64,000 nucleotides of DNA from Microbacterium hydrocarbonoxydans (GCF_000956475.1 NZ_JYJB01000008.1:434001-498000); one strand, 5' to 3'; numbered from the stretch's first letter, positions 51,022-59,474 are shown. The notes: generated from the letters alone by a model not told the origin. Made by a program: numbers and translations.

Positions 51022-52155
51022 ATGAGCCTCCCTCACGACGACATCGATCCCGACGGTCTGCTGGAGTACTCGGTGGTCTTCACCGACCGCTCTCTCAACC
51101 ACATGTCGGCCCGCTTCATCTCGGTGATGCAGCAGACGCTCGAGATCCTGCGCGAGGCCTACAACGCGACGGATGCCGTCGTCATCAACGGTGGCGGCAG
51201 CTACGCCATGGAGTCGGTGGCGCGGCAGCTCGCCACCGGTCGCCGCGCGCTCGTGGTGCGCAACGGACTGTTCTCGTATCGGTGGTCGCAGATCCTCGAG
51301 ACCGGCGGGATCGCGGCATCCGTGATCGTCTGCACTGCGAGACCCGACAGCGACGACGCTCAGGCGCAGTGGAGCCCTGCACCGATCGACGAGGTGATCT
51401 CGGCGATCCGCAGCGCCCGGCCCGAGGTCGTGTTCGCGCCGCATGTCGAGACGGCTGCGGGCATCATCCTCGGCGACGACTACGTGCGCGCGCTCGCCGA
51501 CGCCGTGCACGAGGTCGGCGGCGTCCTCGTCCTCGACTGCATCGCCTCGGGCGCGATGTGGGTGGACATGCAGGACCTCGGCGTCGACGTGCTCATCAGC
51601 GCTCCCCAGAAGGGCTGGAGCGGAACGCCGGGCACGGGCTTCGTGATGCTGGGCGAGCGAGGAAGAGATGCCGTCGTCGGCGGCTCATCGACGAGCTTCG
51701 CACTGGACCTCGGCCGCTGGCTCACGATCTCCGACGGCTATCGCGATGGCGTCGCGGGCTATCACGCGACGATGCCGACCGATTCGATCGCGCACAACCT
51801 CGCGCAGATGATCGAGACGCGCGACCGCGGATTCACCGCGCTGCGCAATGCGCAGATCGAGCTCGGCGGGCGCGTGCGGGGCCTGCTCGCCGAGCGCGGG
51901 CTGCCATCCGTCGCGGCAGCAGAGGTCGCCGCGCCCAGCGTCGTCGTGGTGCACACCCACGATCCGGGGCTCCGCAGCGGCGCGCTGTTCCGCGGGCAGG
52001 GGGTGCAGATCGCCGCCGGTGTTCCTCTGCACTGCGACGAGCCGGAGTCGTTCTCGACGTTTCGCGTGGGTCTCTTCGGCCTCGACAAGCTGGGCGACGT
52101 CGAGGGCACGGTCGAGCGCCTCGCCGCGGCTCTCGATCGCATCGGCCGCGCCTAG
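51022..52155 (+). CDS. class V aminotransferase (alanine-glyoxylate type)
   Basis: A 377-residue PLP enzyme. AVVINGGGSYAMESVARQLA binds the cofactor phosphate, VLVLDCIASGAMWVDMQDLGVD precedes the Schiff-base lysine in SAPQKGWSGTPGTGFVML. It is similar to alanine-glyoxylate and serine-pyruvate aminotransferases. The exact substrates are unknown. The gene appears monocistronic with the next small gene starting 9 bases downstream from its own -10. Confidence 0.88.
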   Translation: MSLPHDDIDPDGLLEYSVVFTDRSLNHMSARFISVMQQTLEILREAYNATDAVVINGGGSYAMESVARQLATGRRALVVRNGLFSYRWSQILETGGIAASVIVCTARPDSDDAQAQWSPAPIDEVISAIRSARPEVVFAPHVETAAGIILGDDYVRALADAVHEVGGVLVLDCIASGAMWVDMQDLGVDVLISAPQKGWSGTPGTGFVMLGERGRDAVVGGSSTSFALDLGRWLTISDGYRDGVAGYHATMPTDSIAHNLAQMIETRDRGFTALRNAQIELGGRVRGLLAERGLPSVAAAEVAAPSVVVVHTHDPGLRSGALFRGQGVQIAAGVPLHCDEPESFSTFRVGLFGLDKLGDVEGTVERLAAALDRIGRA

Positions 52156-52165
52156 AATCGAGACG
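52153..52165 (+). promoter_or_regulatory. leaderless-type promoter overlapping the aminotransferase stop
   Basis: TAGAAT (52153-52158) starts with the TAG stop of the upstream gene; six bases later comes the GTG at 52165. Confidence 0.5.
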
Positions 52166-52440
52166 TGCTCATCGGTCTCATGCGTCCCGTCGAAACGACT
52201 TCCGTCGCCGTCGAGGGAGCGAGCCTCGAAGAGATCCAGACTCAGCTCGAGGCGCACCGCCCCGCCGGCTTCGACCTGATCTCCTCGCCGGTCGAGATGA
52301 TCAAGGGCGCGGCCGTGCTGAAAGCCGTCGGCACGTACGCCCGCCGGGACCAGGTCACGGAGATCCAGGCCGACGACCTCGACGCCCTGCACGCGAAGGT
52401 CCCCGAGGGCTGGCAGCTCCTGAACGTCCGCTCCGCCTGA
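52165..52440 (+). CDS. conserved-looking small hypothetical protein
   Basis: The 91-residue protein starts (V)LIGLMRPVETTSVAVEGA and ends WQLLNVRSA. It is soluble and mixed alpha/beta, with no motif I can name. Its leaderless promoter argues that it is a real gene. It lies just before a membrane protein gene. Confidence 0.6.
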   Translation: MLIGLMRPVETTSVAVEGASLEEIQTQLEAHRPAGFDLISSPVEMIKGAAVLKAVGTYARRDQVTEIQADDLDALHAKVPEGWQLLNVRSA

Positions 52441-52445
52441 TCGCG

Positions 52446-53129
52446 ATGGCTCCCCCAACACCCGATGACGAGGAGCTGACGCGCCTCCGCGCCCGTGCGT
52501 ACGGTCGCGAGGCGGACATCCATGCGGACCCCGATGCGCTGCAGCGGCTAGAAGAGCTCGAGAATGCAACGGACGAGGCGTCCTCCCCTGGAGAGCCACA
52601 GACGCCCAGCACGGAGGAGGAGCCTGCGGCCAACGCTCAGCACGACGCCGAACCGGTGCCCTCCCGCGGATACCCATCCCGATTCCGACTGTCGCGCCGC
52701 ACGCTTGGCGGCGTCTGGATCTCGAGCGTGGTCCTCGCCGGCATCGGCGGCGGAGTGCTCGGTGCCGCTGTCGCCGAGCACGACCCTTCCGTCATCGCTG
52801 TGCTTTCCGAGGCGAAGGAGCAGGGCGTTCCCACCGATCCGGCCCTCGCCGACTTCCCCGACCCGATCCGCTTCCAGGACTATCTCGGGCTTCACGTCAT
52901 CGTGTACACGATGACGCCATCCGATGACAGCGTCGCGCAAGACTGCATAGCCGTGGGTGACTCCGCAGGAGGCGCCCGAGGAGGATGCCTGCCCGAAGCG
53001 CTCGATGCCATCGCCGTGATCGAGGTCAACGCGAGCAGTCCGCAAGTGCTCCGCGAAAGCCATCCTGTCGGCAGCATCATCCAGTTCACCCACGTCGGAG
53101 ATCACATCGAGGTGCGCGCGAGCGAATGA
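52446..53129 (+). CDS. hypothetical single-pass membrane protein
   Basis: The 227-residue protein has an acidic, Pro-rich cytoplasmic N-terminus (about 1-80), basic residues, one transmembrane helix at about 90-110 (GVWISSVVLAGIGGGVLGAAV) and an extracytoplasmic domain with two cysteines (QDCIAVG and GGCLPEAL) that may form a disulfide. The start at 52446 is five bases after the previous stop. I do not recognise a family. Confidence 0.65.
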   Translation: MAPPTPDDEELTRLRARAYGREADIHADPDALQRLEELENATDEASSPGEPQTPSTEEEPAANAQHDAEPVPSRGYPSRFRLSRRTLGGVWISSVVLAGIGGGVLGAAVAEHDPSVIAVLSEAKEQGVPTDPALADFPDPIRFQDYLGLHVIVYTMTPSDDSVAQDCIAVGDSAGGARGGCLPEALDAIAVIEVNASSPQVLRESHPVGSIIQFTHVGDHIEVRASE

Positions 53130-53166
53130 CGTGCGCGCGAGGGAATGACGCTGGTTCCGCGCCCGA

Positions 53167-54240
53167 TCAGCGGCGCCGGCGCACGCCATCGGCGAGCTGG
53201 GCGAGAGCCGTCACCGTCGGCTCCCAGCCCATGCAGGCATCCGTGACGCTCTGACCACGCACGAGGCCGGCGGGGCCCGTTGCCACATCCAGCTTCTGCG
53301 CCCCCGCGACGAGGTTGCTCTCGAGCATGACGCCGGCGATCGCCTCGCCTCCGCGCGCGACCTGGTCCGCGATCTCGGCGGCGACCGCCGACTGGCGCAC
53401 ATGATCCTTGCCGCTGTTGCCGTGACTGGCGTCCACGACCAGTCGGCTCGTGAGCCCGGCGGCAGACAGCCGCTCCGACGCCCGGCGCACGTGCTCGGCG
53501 CCGTAGTTGGGTCCGTCGGCGCCGCCGCGCAGGATCACCGAGGTGTCGGGGTTGCCGGTGGTCGTCACGAGGCTCGCCCGCCCGTCTGCCCCGATGCCCA
53601 GGAACGCCTGTGGAGCGGATGCCGCGGCCGCAGCATCCAGTGCCACCTGCAGCCCGCCATCGGTGCCGTTCTTGAACCCGATCGGCATCGACAGTCCGCT
53701 CGCCAGCTGACGATGGATCTGGCTCTCGGTGGTGCGCGCCCCGATCGCGCCCCAGCTGACGAGGTCGGCGGTGTACTGCGGGCTGATCGGCTCGAGGAAC
53801 TCGGTGGCGCACGGCATCCCGAGCGCGGTCACGTCCCTCAGGAATGCGCGCGCCATCCGCAGCCCGGCCTCGATGTCATGGCTTCCGTCGAGGTGCGGAT
53901 CGTTGATCAGGCCCTTCCAGCCGACCGTCGTCCGCGGCTTCTCGAAGTACGTGCGCATCACGATCAGCAGGTCGTCGCGGTGCTTCTCGGCTTCGCGCAC
54001 CAGCCGTCCGGCGTATTCGAGACCGGCTTCGGGATCGTGGATGGAGCACGGGCCCACCACCACGAGCAGTCGGTGGTCCTCACCGAACATGATCCGGCGC
54101 ACCTCTTCGCGAGTACGGGAGACGAGCGCCGCACGTTCCTCCCCGACGGGCAGCTCGGCCGAGATGTCCGCGGGCGAGGGGATCGTGGTGAAGCTCGCGA
54201 CGTGCAGGTCGGAGGTCGCATCGAGTGTGGCGTCGTGCAT
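53167..54240 (-). CDS. aroG: 3-deoxy-7-phosphoheptulonate (DAHP) synthase, class I
   Basis: The 357-residue enzyme condenses PEP and erythrose-4-phosphate, the first step of aromatic amino acid synthesis. Family motifs are VVVGPCSIHDPEAGLEYA, MRTYFEKPRTTVGWKG, WGAIGARTTESQIHRQLASG, GFKNGTDG and DASHGNSGKDH. The gene symbol is generic; it could equally be aroF or aroH. The start MHDATLD is at 54240. Upstream lie an aromatic leader peptide and hairpins, so transcription is probably attenuated by aromatic amino acid supply. Confidence 0.95.
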   Translation of the reverse strand: MHDATLDATSDLHVASFTTIPSPADISAELPVGEERAALVSRTREEVRRIMFGEDHRLLVVVGPCSIHDPEAGLEYAGRLVREAEKHRDDLLIVMRTYFEKPRTTVGWKGLINDPHLDGSHDIEAGLRMARAFLRDVTALGMPCATEFLEPISPQYTADLVSWGAIGARTTESQIHRQLASGLSMPIGFKNGTDGGLQVALDAAAAASAPQAFLGIGADGRASLVTTTGNPDTSVILRGGADGPNYGAEHVRRASERLSAAGLTSRLVVDASHGNSGKDHVRQSAVAAEIADQVARGGEAIAGVMLESNLVAGAQKLDVATGPAGLVRGQSVTDACMGWEPTVTALAQLADGVRRRR

Positions 54241-54298
54241 GGTCGGGTTCCTGTCCGGTGAAGGGGCGGACCCGGTGCAGAGCCCGCCGAAACGGCGA

Positions 54299-54378
54299 AA
54301 GCCAGAGCGAATGCTCTGGCTTGTCGGCTCTGAAGGTTCGGTACGCGTCAGTGTCGCGACGGCCCCTCCAGAGCCGAC
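54299..54378 (-). promoter_or_regulatory. attenuator region of the DAHP synthase gene
   Basis: On the transcript, GTCGGCTCTG inside the leader coding sequence (54378-54369) is the exact complement of CAGAGCCGAC (54332-54323). Directly after comes a 10-bp terminator-like hairpin, AAGCCAGAGC-ATTC-GCTCTGGCTT (54322-54299), followed by TCG and a further GCCGTTTCGGC hairpin. Because the GCTCT/AGAGC words recur, the arms can pair in alternative ways, as in classical attenuators. Confidence 0.7.
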
Positions 54379-54404
54379 TCGAAATACGCATACCACTTGG
54401 TCAT
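54348..54404 (-). CDS. aromatic leader peptide of DAHP synthase
   Basis: An 18-residue frame, MTKWYAYFESALEGPSRH then TGA. Four of residues 4-8 are aromatic (W, Y, Y, F), far above chance. The stop lies about 107 bases before the DAHP synthase ATG, with alternating hairpins in between. The design fits ribosome-mediated attenuation in response to Trp, Tyr and Phe charging. A minus-strand promoter should lie in the short gap above 54404. Confidence 0.75.
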   Translation of the reverse strand: MTKWYAYFESALEGPSRH

Positions 54405-54431
54405 GCAGATGACCCTACCTCATTCGGGAGC

Positions 54432-54878
54432 TCACGATGCCGCGCGCTTCACTCGATCGGCGAGGAACGCCAGATCGGCGTCCGTGGCATCCGTGATCGC
54501 GTAGGCGGTCGGCCACAGGGTGCCTTCATCGAGGTTCGCGGCCGTGTCGAACTCGAAAGTCGAATAACGCACCTTGAACTTCGACTTCGGCTTGAAGAAG
54601 CACACCACCTTGCCCGCGGCATTGGCCCAGGCCGGCATCCCGTAGTACGTCTTCGGAACCAGGTGACCCGCGGCCTCGGCGACCATCGCGTACAGCCTCT
54701 CGCCGAGCATCCGATCGTCATCGGGGAATCCTGCGATCTTCGCGAGGACCTCGGCCTCCCCCTCTGCACGGATCTCCTCAGGAGTCTTCTTGGCACGCGA
54801 GCGTGCGGTCTTCTTCTCGGCCGCGGCGGCCTTCATGGCCTCGCGCTCCTCTGCGGTGAAGTTCTTGGTCTCTGACAT
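54432..54878 (-). CDS. DUF1801/YdhG-like protein
   Basis: The 148-residue protein has a basic coiled N-terminus (about 1-40, AAAAEKKTARSRAKKTPEEI) and a DUF1801-type fold (LVPKTYYGMPAWANAAGKVVCFFKPKSKFKVRYSTFEF). It is similar to the YdhG iron-chaperone-like family. The function is not established. It is transcribed alone. Confidence 0.75.
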   Translation of the reverse strand: MSETKNFTAEEREAMKAAAAEKKTARSRAKKTPEEIRAEGEAEVLAKIAGFPDDDRMLGERLYAMVAEAAGHLVPKTYYGMPAWANAAGKVVCFFKPKSKFKVRYSTFEFDTAANLDEGTLWPTAYAITDATDADLAFLADRVKRAAS

Positions 54879-55012
54879 GGTGTGCTCCTCCTGTGTGGTG
54901 ATCTCAGCCTAGGAACGCGCACACGGCGCCGCTTCTCGATTCCTGATCGATGGACGACATCGTGTCTGGACACTCCCCTGTCATCTCGTAATCGGTATAT
55001 CGCCCCGGGGGC

Positions 55013-55026
55013 TATGGTGTGATCCA
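55013..55026 (+). promoter_or_regulatory. leaderless-type promoter of the NUDIX gene
   Basis: TATGGT (55013-55018), seven bases, then the ATG at 55026. Confidence 0.5.
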
Positions 55027-55448
55027 TGGACATGCGCGTCGCAGCATATGCGGTGGTCACCGACGATGACGACCGCATCCTCCTGGCGCGCTGGATCGAA
55101 GGTCGCCGGGTGGCGTGGACCATGCCGGGCGGCGGGCTGGAGCCGGGTGAGGCCCCCGAAGACGCCGTGCGCCGGGAGCTGCGCGAGGAGACGGGCTATT
55201 CGGTCAAGGTCGGCGAGCTTCTCGGCATCCACTCGCGGGTGATCCCCGCGAGTCAGCGTGTGCAGAAGTCAGCCGCACCCCTGCACACGCTTCGCATCGT
55301 CTACCGCGCGACCGTGAACGGCGGCAAGCTGCGCTTCGAGCAGGACGGATCCACCGACATGGCGCAGTGGTTTCCGCGCAAAGCGGTCGCGGGACTGCAG
55401 CGTGTGAAACTCGTCGACATCGCCCTGCGGATGGCCGGACTCTTCTAA
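55026..55448 (+). CDS. NUDIX hydrolase
   Basis: A 140-residue pyrophosphohydrolase with a complete Nudix box (G36-x5-E42-x7-REL-x-EE-x-G57, GLEPGEAPEDAVRRELREETG region). The substrate, a nucleoside diphosphate derivative, cannot be told. It converges on and overlaps the YbaK gene end by four bases. Confidence 0.9.
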   Translation: MDMRVAAYAVVTDDDDRILLARWIEGRRVAWTMPGGGLEPGEAPEDAVRRELREETGYSVKVGELLGIHSRVIPASQRVQKSAAPLHTLRIVYRATVNGGKLRFEQDGSTDMAQWFPRKAVAGLQRVKLVDIALRMAGLF

Positions 55449-55927
55449 CGCTGTTCTTCAGGCACCGAGATGTCGGCCACGGTCGCGCCGTAGGCGGCGA
55501 TGAGATCGTCGGCGTCGACGAACAGGCTGTAGCCGTGGGCTCCGGCGCCCATCGCGATGCGCTGGCCCACGATCGCCTCGTCGGCGTACACCGGCCAGTC
55601 CGTGGTGCTCCCGATGGGCACGATCGTGCCCCGCTCATAGCCCGTCGCAGCGAGGGCGAGCTCGGGCTCGGGCAGACGCAGCTTGTTCACCCCGACGATG
55701 GCGCGGAGCTTGGGCCAGGAGATGGATCGGCCCCCGGGGACGAGGGCGAACAGATACGTATCGTCTGACCGCTTGACCACGAGGGTCTTCACGATGCCCG
55801 AGGGGTCGATGCCCAGGATCTCGGCGGCCTCGAACAGGCTCCGAGCATTCGGCCGCTCGCGGATCTCGATATCGAGACCGCGGGCGGCCGCAGCATCACG
55901 CACCCGGGAGTGCGGGTCGTCTGTCAC
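55445..55927 (-). CDS. YbaK/EbsC family aminoacyl-tRNA deacylase
   Basis: A 160-residue trans-editing protein of the YbaK/ProX fold. ARSLFEAAEILGIDPSGIVKTLVVK holds the catalytic lysine region, and ISWPKLRAIVGVNKLRLPEPE and IVPIGSTTDWPVYADEAIVG follow. It removes amino acids wrongly attached to tRNA (often Cys or Ala from tRNA-Pro). The GTG at 55927 overlaps the upstream stop (GTGA), so it is coupled to the preceding gene. Confidence 0.88.
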   Translation of the reverse strand: MTDDPHSRVRDAAAARGLDIEIRERPNARSLFEAAEILGIDPSGIVKTLVVKRSDDTYLFALVPGGRSISWPKLRAIVGVNKLRLPEPELALAATGYERGTIVPIGSTTDWPVYADEAIVGQRIAMGAGAHGYSLFVDADDLIAAYGATVADISVPEEQR

Positions 55928-56421
55928 GCGTCGGGAGCGGACAGCGGGTCGTCTGCGACCCAGAGCTCGTCGTCGGCTCGCAGTGCCTGCCATGCGGCGT
56001 AGAGCACACCGGCGGCCGCGGCTGCGCCGAGGATCAGGGCGACGACCGAGCCGAGACCCGGGCCCTTCTTCTCCGGAACGACGACGCGCGGACGCGGCGT
56101 GATTCCCTGGCGCTTGGCGTTCGCGATGTCCCACGCGGTCAGCGCGGTGCCCACGACACCGCCGACGATCGGGACGACCTTGTCGTCGACGACGTGCTTG
56201 CCGAAACGCACGCCCTGGTCGACGACCGGGGCCACCTTGCGGTTGTACGTGTCCTGCACGACCGGAACGACCTGCTCCCGATTGAAGTGACCGAGCTGGC
56301 GACCGGCCTCGCGGGCCACATCGGCGGCGTGGCCGACGAGCACCTGCTGGTTCTCCCAGAGCTGAGTCGCTTCTTCCTGAAGACGACGCAGTTCCTTCTT
56401 CCGCTTGCGGCTGAGGCTCAC
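55924..56421 (-). CDS. hypothetical membrane-anchored protein
   Basis: From the GTG at 56421 (AGGAG seven bases upstream) the protein has 165 residues: a basic N-terminal helix (SRKRKKELRRLQEEATQLWE), a middle part with the repeated words VVPVVQD, VAPVVDQ and VVPIVGG, then one transmembrane helix near 125-145 (VVALILGAAAAAGVLYAAW) and an acidic tail. An ATG at 56457 would add 12 residues with a weak ribosome binding site. I do not recognise a family. Confidence 0.65.
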   Translation of the reverse strand: MSLSRKRKKELRRLQEEATQLWENQQVLVGHAADVAREAGRQLGHFNREQVVPVVQDTYNRKVAPVVDQGVRFGKHVVDDKVVPIVGGVVGTALTAWDIANAKRQGITPRPRVVVPEKKGPGLGSVVALILGAAAAAGVLYAAWQALRADDELWVADDPLSAPDA

Positions 56422-56567
56422 GATGCTCTCCTGTCCATTGGAGTACGGGTTCCCCATCTTGCCACGCCTGGCTGTAAGGGGGGAGGGAATCGCCGCCCCC
56501 TTGCGCGAACGCACGATCAGTGCCATGAGCAGGGCGAACTCACCGAAAGCTCTGCGAGAATATGGGC

Positions 56568-57125
56568 ATGGTTCTCGCATCTCATGTCGCAACCCTGCAC
56601 ACCAACCACGGTGACATCGTCATCAACCTCTTCGGCGACCACGCCCCCAAGACGGTCGCCAACTTCGTCGGCCTCGCCGACGGCACCAAGGACTGGACCC
56701 ATCCCGCCACGGGCAAGCCGGGCGACGGCCCTCTCTACAAGGACGTCATCTTCCACCGCATCATCCCGAACTTCATGATCCAGGGCGGCGACCCGCTCGG
56801 TCAGGGCGTGGGCGGACCCGGCTACAACTTCGACGACGAGATCCACCCCGAGCTCGACTTCAACGAGCCCTACATCCTCGCGATGGCCAACGCGGGTCTT
56901 CGCCGTAACGCCATCACGGGCAAGGTCGAGGGCACCAACGGCTCGCAGTTCTTCATCACCACCGACCCGACGCCGTGGCTGCAGGGCAAGCACACGATCT
57001 TTGGCGAGGTCGCCGACGACGCGTCCAAGGCCGTCGTCGACGCGATCGCCGCTGTGCCGACCGCCGCAGGCGACCGCCCGATCGAGCCGGTCGTCCTCCA
57101 GTCGATCGACATCGTCGCGGCCTGA
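56568..57125 (+). CDS. ppiA: peptidyl-prolyl cis-trans isomerase (cyclophilin)
   Basis: The 185-residue cyclophilin catalyses proline isomerisation. VATLHTNHGDIVINLFGDHAPKTVANFVGLA, FHRIIPNFMIQGGDPLGQG, GTNGSQFFITTDPTPWLQGKHTIFGEV are the active-site segments with R/F/Q residues intact. A GAGAAT -10-like element stands six bases before the ATG at 56568; the ATG at 56562 is an alternative. It corresponds to M. tuberculosis ppiA, also near gyrA. Confidence 0.94.
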   Translation: MVLASHVATLHTNHGDIVINLFGDHAPKTVANFVGLADGTKDWTHPATGKPGDGPLYKDVIFHRIIPNFMIQGGDPLGQGVGGPGYNFDDEIHPELDFNEPYILAMANAGLRRNAITGKVEGTNGSQFFITTDPTPWLQGKHTIFGEVADDASKAVVDAIAAVPTAAGDRPIEPVVLQSIDIVAA

Positions 57126-57145
57126 CGCCGAGCGAGCCGATCCGG

Positions 57146-58021
57146 ATGACGAGCTCTGAGTTCACGAGCAATCGCGACAACTTCTGCTATCGGCATCCGG
57201 ATCGGCAGAGCTTCGCGCTCTGCCAGCGGTGCATGCGCACCATCTGCCCTGAGTGCCAGACTCAGGCTGCGGTCGGAGTCATCTGCCCCGAGTGCATGAA
57301 GGCCGAGCGCCAGAACCGCACGCCGGCCCAGAAGAAGGCCGCCCGCCGCTGGCGCGGTGGCGGCTCTGCGGCGATCGTCCGCAGCGGCAGGCCTGTCGTC
57401 ACGTATGTGCTGCTGGCCGTCACCTCCTTCATCGGGCTGCTTCAGATGATCCCGGGCGCGGGCGGGGTGATCACGAACGCCCTGTTGTTCAACTCCTTCT
57501 TCCTCGATCCGCGACTGTTCGAGCCGTGGCGTCTACTCACCGCTGTCTTCGTGCACGGCGGTTTCATCCATCTCGCTCTCAACATGCTCGGCCTGTGGAT
57601 GCTCGGCCAGACGCTCGAGCCTATGCTCGGCCGTGCCCGCTACCTGGCGCTGTATCTGATCAGCGGGCTGGGTGGGTCGGTCGGAGTCGCTCTGATCGCA
57701 CCGGGCACTTCGACAGTCGGCGCATCCGGAGCGATCTTCGGTCTGATGGCTGCCCTCCTCATCATCGGGCGCCACATCGGAGCGAACGTGACCGGCATCC
57801 TCGTGATCCTCGGAATCAACCTCGTCTACGGGTTCTTCGTCTCCGGCATCGCATGGCAGGCGCACGTCGGAGGGCTTGCGATCGGCGCGCTCGTCGCCTT
57901 CCTGTACACGCGTACGCGCCGCCGCGAGCAGCGGACTATCCAGATCGTCTGGCTCTCAGTTATCACCATCCTGTTGATTGTTGCGGCACTCGTCGCTGGG
58001 CCGCTCGTTCTTAACGCCTGA
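57146..58021 (+). CDS. rhomboid family intramembrane serine protease
   Basis: The 291-residue protein has an N-terminal zinc-binding B-box-like module (CYRHPDRQSFALCQRCMRTICPEC ... VICPEC, eight Cys/His ligands). Six or seven transmembrane helices follow. Catalytic elements are HLALNMLGLWMLG, the nucleophile Ser in GASGAIFG (about 193) and His in WQAHVGGLAIGAL. It cleaves membrane proteins within the bilayer. It lies 20 bases after ppiA. Confidence 0.92.
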   Translation: MTSSEFTSNRDNFCYRHPDRQSFALCQRCMRTICPECQTQAAVGVICPECMKAERQNRTPAQKKAARRWRGGGSAAIVRSGRPVVTYVLLAVTSFIGLLQMIPGAGGVITNALLFNSFFLDPRLFEPWRLLTAVFVHGGFIHLALNMLGLWMLGQTLEPMLGRARYLALYLISGLGGSVGVALIAPGTSTVGASGAIFGLMAALLIIGRHIGANVTGILVILGINLVYGFFVSGIAWQAHVGGLAIGALVAFLYTRTRRREQRTIQIVWLSVITILLIVAALVAGPLVLNA

Positions 58022-58028
58022 TCGAGAG

Positions 58029-58103
58029 TTGTTAACAGGGTTGTTAACCCCTGTGAATAACACCGGTGTAATTCTCCCCAGTTGTGGAGAGATCTGTGGA
58101 TAA
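58029..58103. other. secondary DnaA-box cluster between rhomboid and crgA
   Basis: The short AT-rich stretch has a perfect box TGTGGATAA (58095-58103), a one-mismatch box TGTGAATAA (58052-58060), a two-mismatch box TGTGGAGAG (58083-58091) and two GTTAAC words (58031-58036 and 58043-58048). It resembles a compact copy of oriC features 36 kb from dnaN. Confidence 0.6.
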
Positions 58104-58135
58104 CTCTCTCGGAAGTTTCTGGTGGGGCGGGCTCC

Positions 58136-58213
58136 GGGATGTTCCCTTCGCTCGCAGAGCGGGGACCCTCCCGCTTCGCGGGCCCCTCCCGATGCTCGCG
58201 CCGGGAACATCCC
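58136..58213. repeat. large imperfect palindrome next to the DnaA-box cluster
   Basis: GGGATGTTCCC (58136-58146) is the reverse complement of GGGAACATCCC (58203-58213). The interior has further hairpins (CCCGCTTCGCGGG). No gene overlaps it; it may be a structured or recombination-derived element. Confidence 0.55.
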
Positions 58214-58302
58214 TGCGCCCTCACGCAGCGCTTCGTTCGATGCACGGGCGGTGGGTCGCATCGCTCCGCTCGCTCGAGGCGTGGGGAGACCACGAAACGA
58301 AG

Positions 58303-58329
58303 AAGGCCCCTCGCGAAGCGAGGGGCCTT
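58303..58329 (-). terminator. terminator of crgA
   Basis: AAGGCCCCTCGC and GCGAGGGGCCTT form a 12-bp stem around three bases, 16 bases downstream of the crgA stop, with a TTC-rich tail on the minus strand. Confidence 0.85.
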
Positions 58330-58345
58330 TCGAAGCGGATGCTGG

Positions 58346-58585
58346 TCAGCGCCAGCGGGTGGTCATGAGGAAGCCGATCAGCGCGATCCCGAGGCCGATG
58401 GCGAGGTTCCAGTTGCCGAGGCCCGGAATCGGAAACGCCATGCCGGAGATGTAGAACACCAGGATCCAGGCGAGGCCCAGCAGCATGAAGCCGACCATCA
58501 CGGGCTTGAACCACACCGCGTTGGGCGCGGCGTCGCCTTCGGCGCGCGTCACTTCGGGTTCGTCGATCTTGCGGTCTCGTGCCAT
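58346..58585 (-). CDS. crgA: cell division protein CrgA
   Basis: A 79-residue protein with two transmembrane helices (about 28-50 and 58-75) and the family ending NWNLAIGLGIALIGFLMTTRWR. CrgA helps recruit FtsI/FtsZ partners at the septum in actinobacteria. It stands alone, opposite to the flanking genes, in its conserved place near pabA-pknB. Confidence 0.93.
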   Translation of the reverse strand: MARDRKIDEPEVTRAEGDAAPNAVWFKPVMVGFMLLGLAWILVFYISGMAFPIPGLGNWNLAIGLGIALIGFLMTTRWR

Positions 58586-58666
58586 GCCGACATTCTACCC
58601 ATGAGTGTGTCGGCCTCCACATCCGGTCTCAGCCCGGATCCGAGGCGCGTGCACAGCAATGCCGGA

Positions 58667-58680
58667 TAGGATCGGCGCCA
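58667..58680 (+). promoter_or_regulatory. leaderless-type promoter of the sortase gene
   Basis: TAGGAT (58667-58672), seven bases, then the ATG at 58680. Confidence 0.55.
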
Positions 58681-59474
58681 TGAGTGCATCCGTCGTCTCG
58701 GGGGAGCGACGCAGGCGCAACCGCCGTCCCCGTTCGCGCGCCACCGTCACCAGCGTTCTCGGAGAACTGCTGCTGACCGCGGGCGTGATCGTGCTGCTCT
58801 TCGTCGCCTGGCAGATGTGGATCGGCGACATCATCATCCTCGCCCAGAAGAATGACGAGGGCGCGGCGATCTCCCAGCAACTCGCGTCCACACCTGCCCC
58901 CGAGCCTCCTCCTTTCGAGAAGACGGACGACGGCACGATCGTCTACGAGCCGGTGATTCCCGCTGCGCCTGCAGACGGCCAGTGGCTCGCGCAGATGCAC
59001 ATCCCGCGTTTCGGAGCCGACTACAACTACGGGATCTTCGGTGGAACCACGCGCGCCGGCACGCTCGACCACAAGGGAATCGGCGTCTACACCGACTCCA
59101 AGATGCCGGGCGAGGTCGGCAACTTCGCGATGGCCGGTCACCGCACCACCTGGGGCAAGCCCTTCAACCAGCTCGACAAGCTGCAGGTGGGCGACGCGAT
59201 CGTCGTGGAGACTCCGGACGGCTGGTTCACCTACCGTTTCCGCACGCTCGAGTACGTCAAGCCGAACCAGACCGAGGTGCTGCTCGATGTCCCGCAGATG
59301 CCTGGCGTCGAGACCGGCGAGCGATACATCACGCTGACCGCATGCTCCCCCCTGTACTCACTGGCCGAGCGCATCGTGGCGTACGGCATCTACGAGAGCT
59401 TCCAGCCGCGCGCCGAGGGCCCGCCCAAGGCGCTGACCGATCCACCGCCTCCCCCGGCGGCCCCGTCGGTATAG
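58680..59474 (+). CDS. srtE: class E sortase
   Basis: The 264-residue transpeptidase has a basic N-terminus, one transmembrane helix (about 28-48) and a sortase beta-barrel. The catalytic His is 154 in AGHRTTWG and Cys222 is in TLTACSP; a Pro-rich tail follows. Class E sortases of actinobacteria recognise LAxTG, the motif seen in the cohesin and GH92 proteins of this window. It heads a probable operon with a small membrane protein and pabA. Confidence 0.9.
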   Translation: MSASVVSGERRRRNRRPRSRATVTSVLGELLLTAGVIVLLFVAWQMWIGDIIILAQKNDEGAAISQQLASTPAPEPPPFEKTDDGTIVYEPVIPAAPADGQWLAQMHIPRFGADYNYGIFGGTTRAGTLDHKGIGVYTDSKMPGEVGNFAMAGHRTTWGKPFNQLDKLQVGDAIVVETPDGWFTYRFRTLEYVKPNQTEVLLDVPQMPGVETGERYITLTACSPLYSLAERIVAYGIYESFQPRAEGPPKALTDPPPPPAAPSV

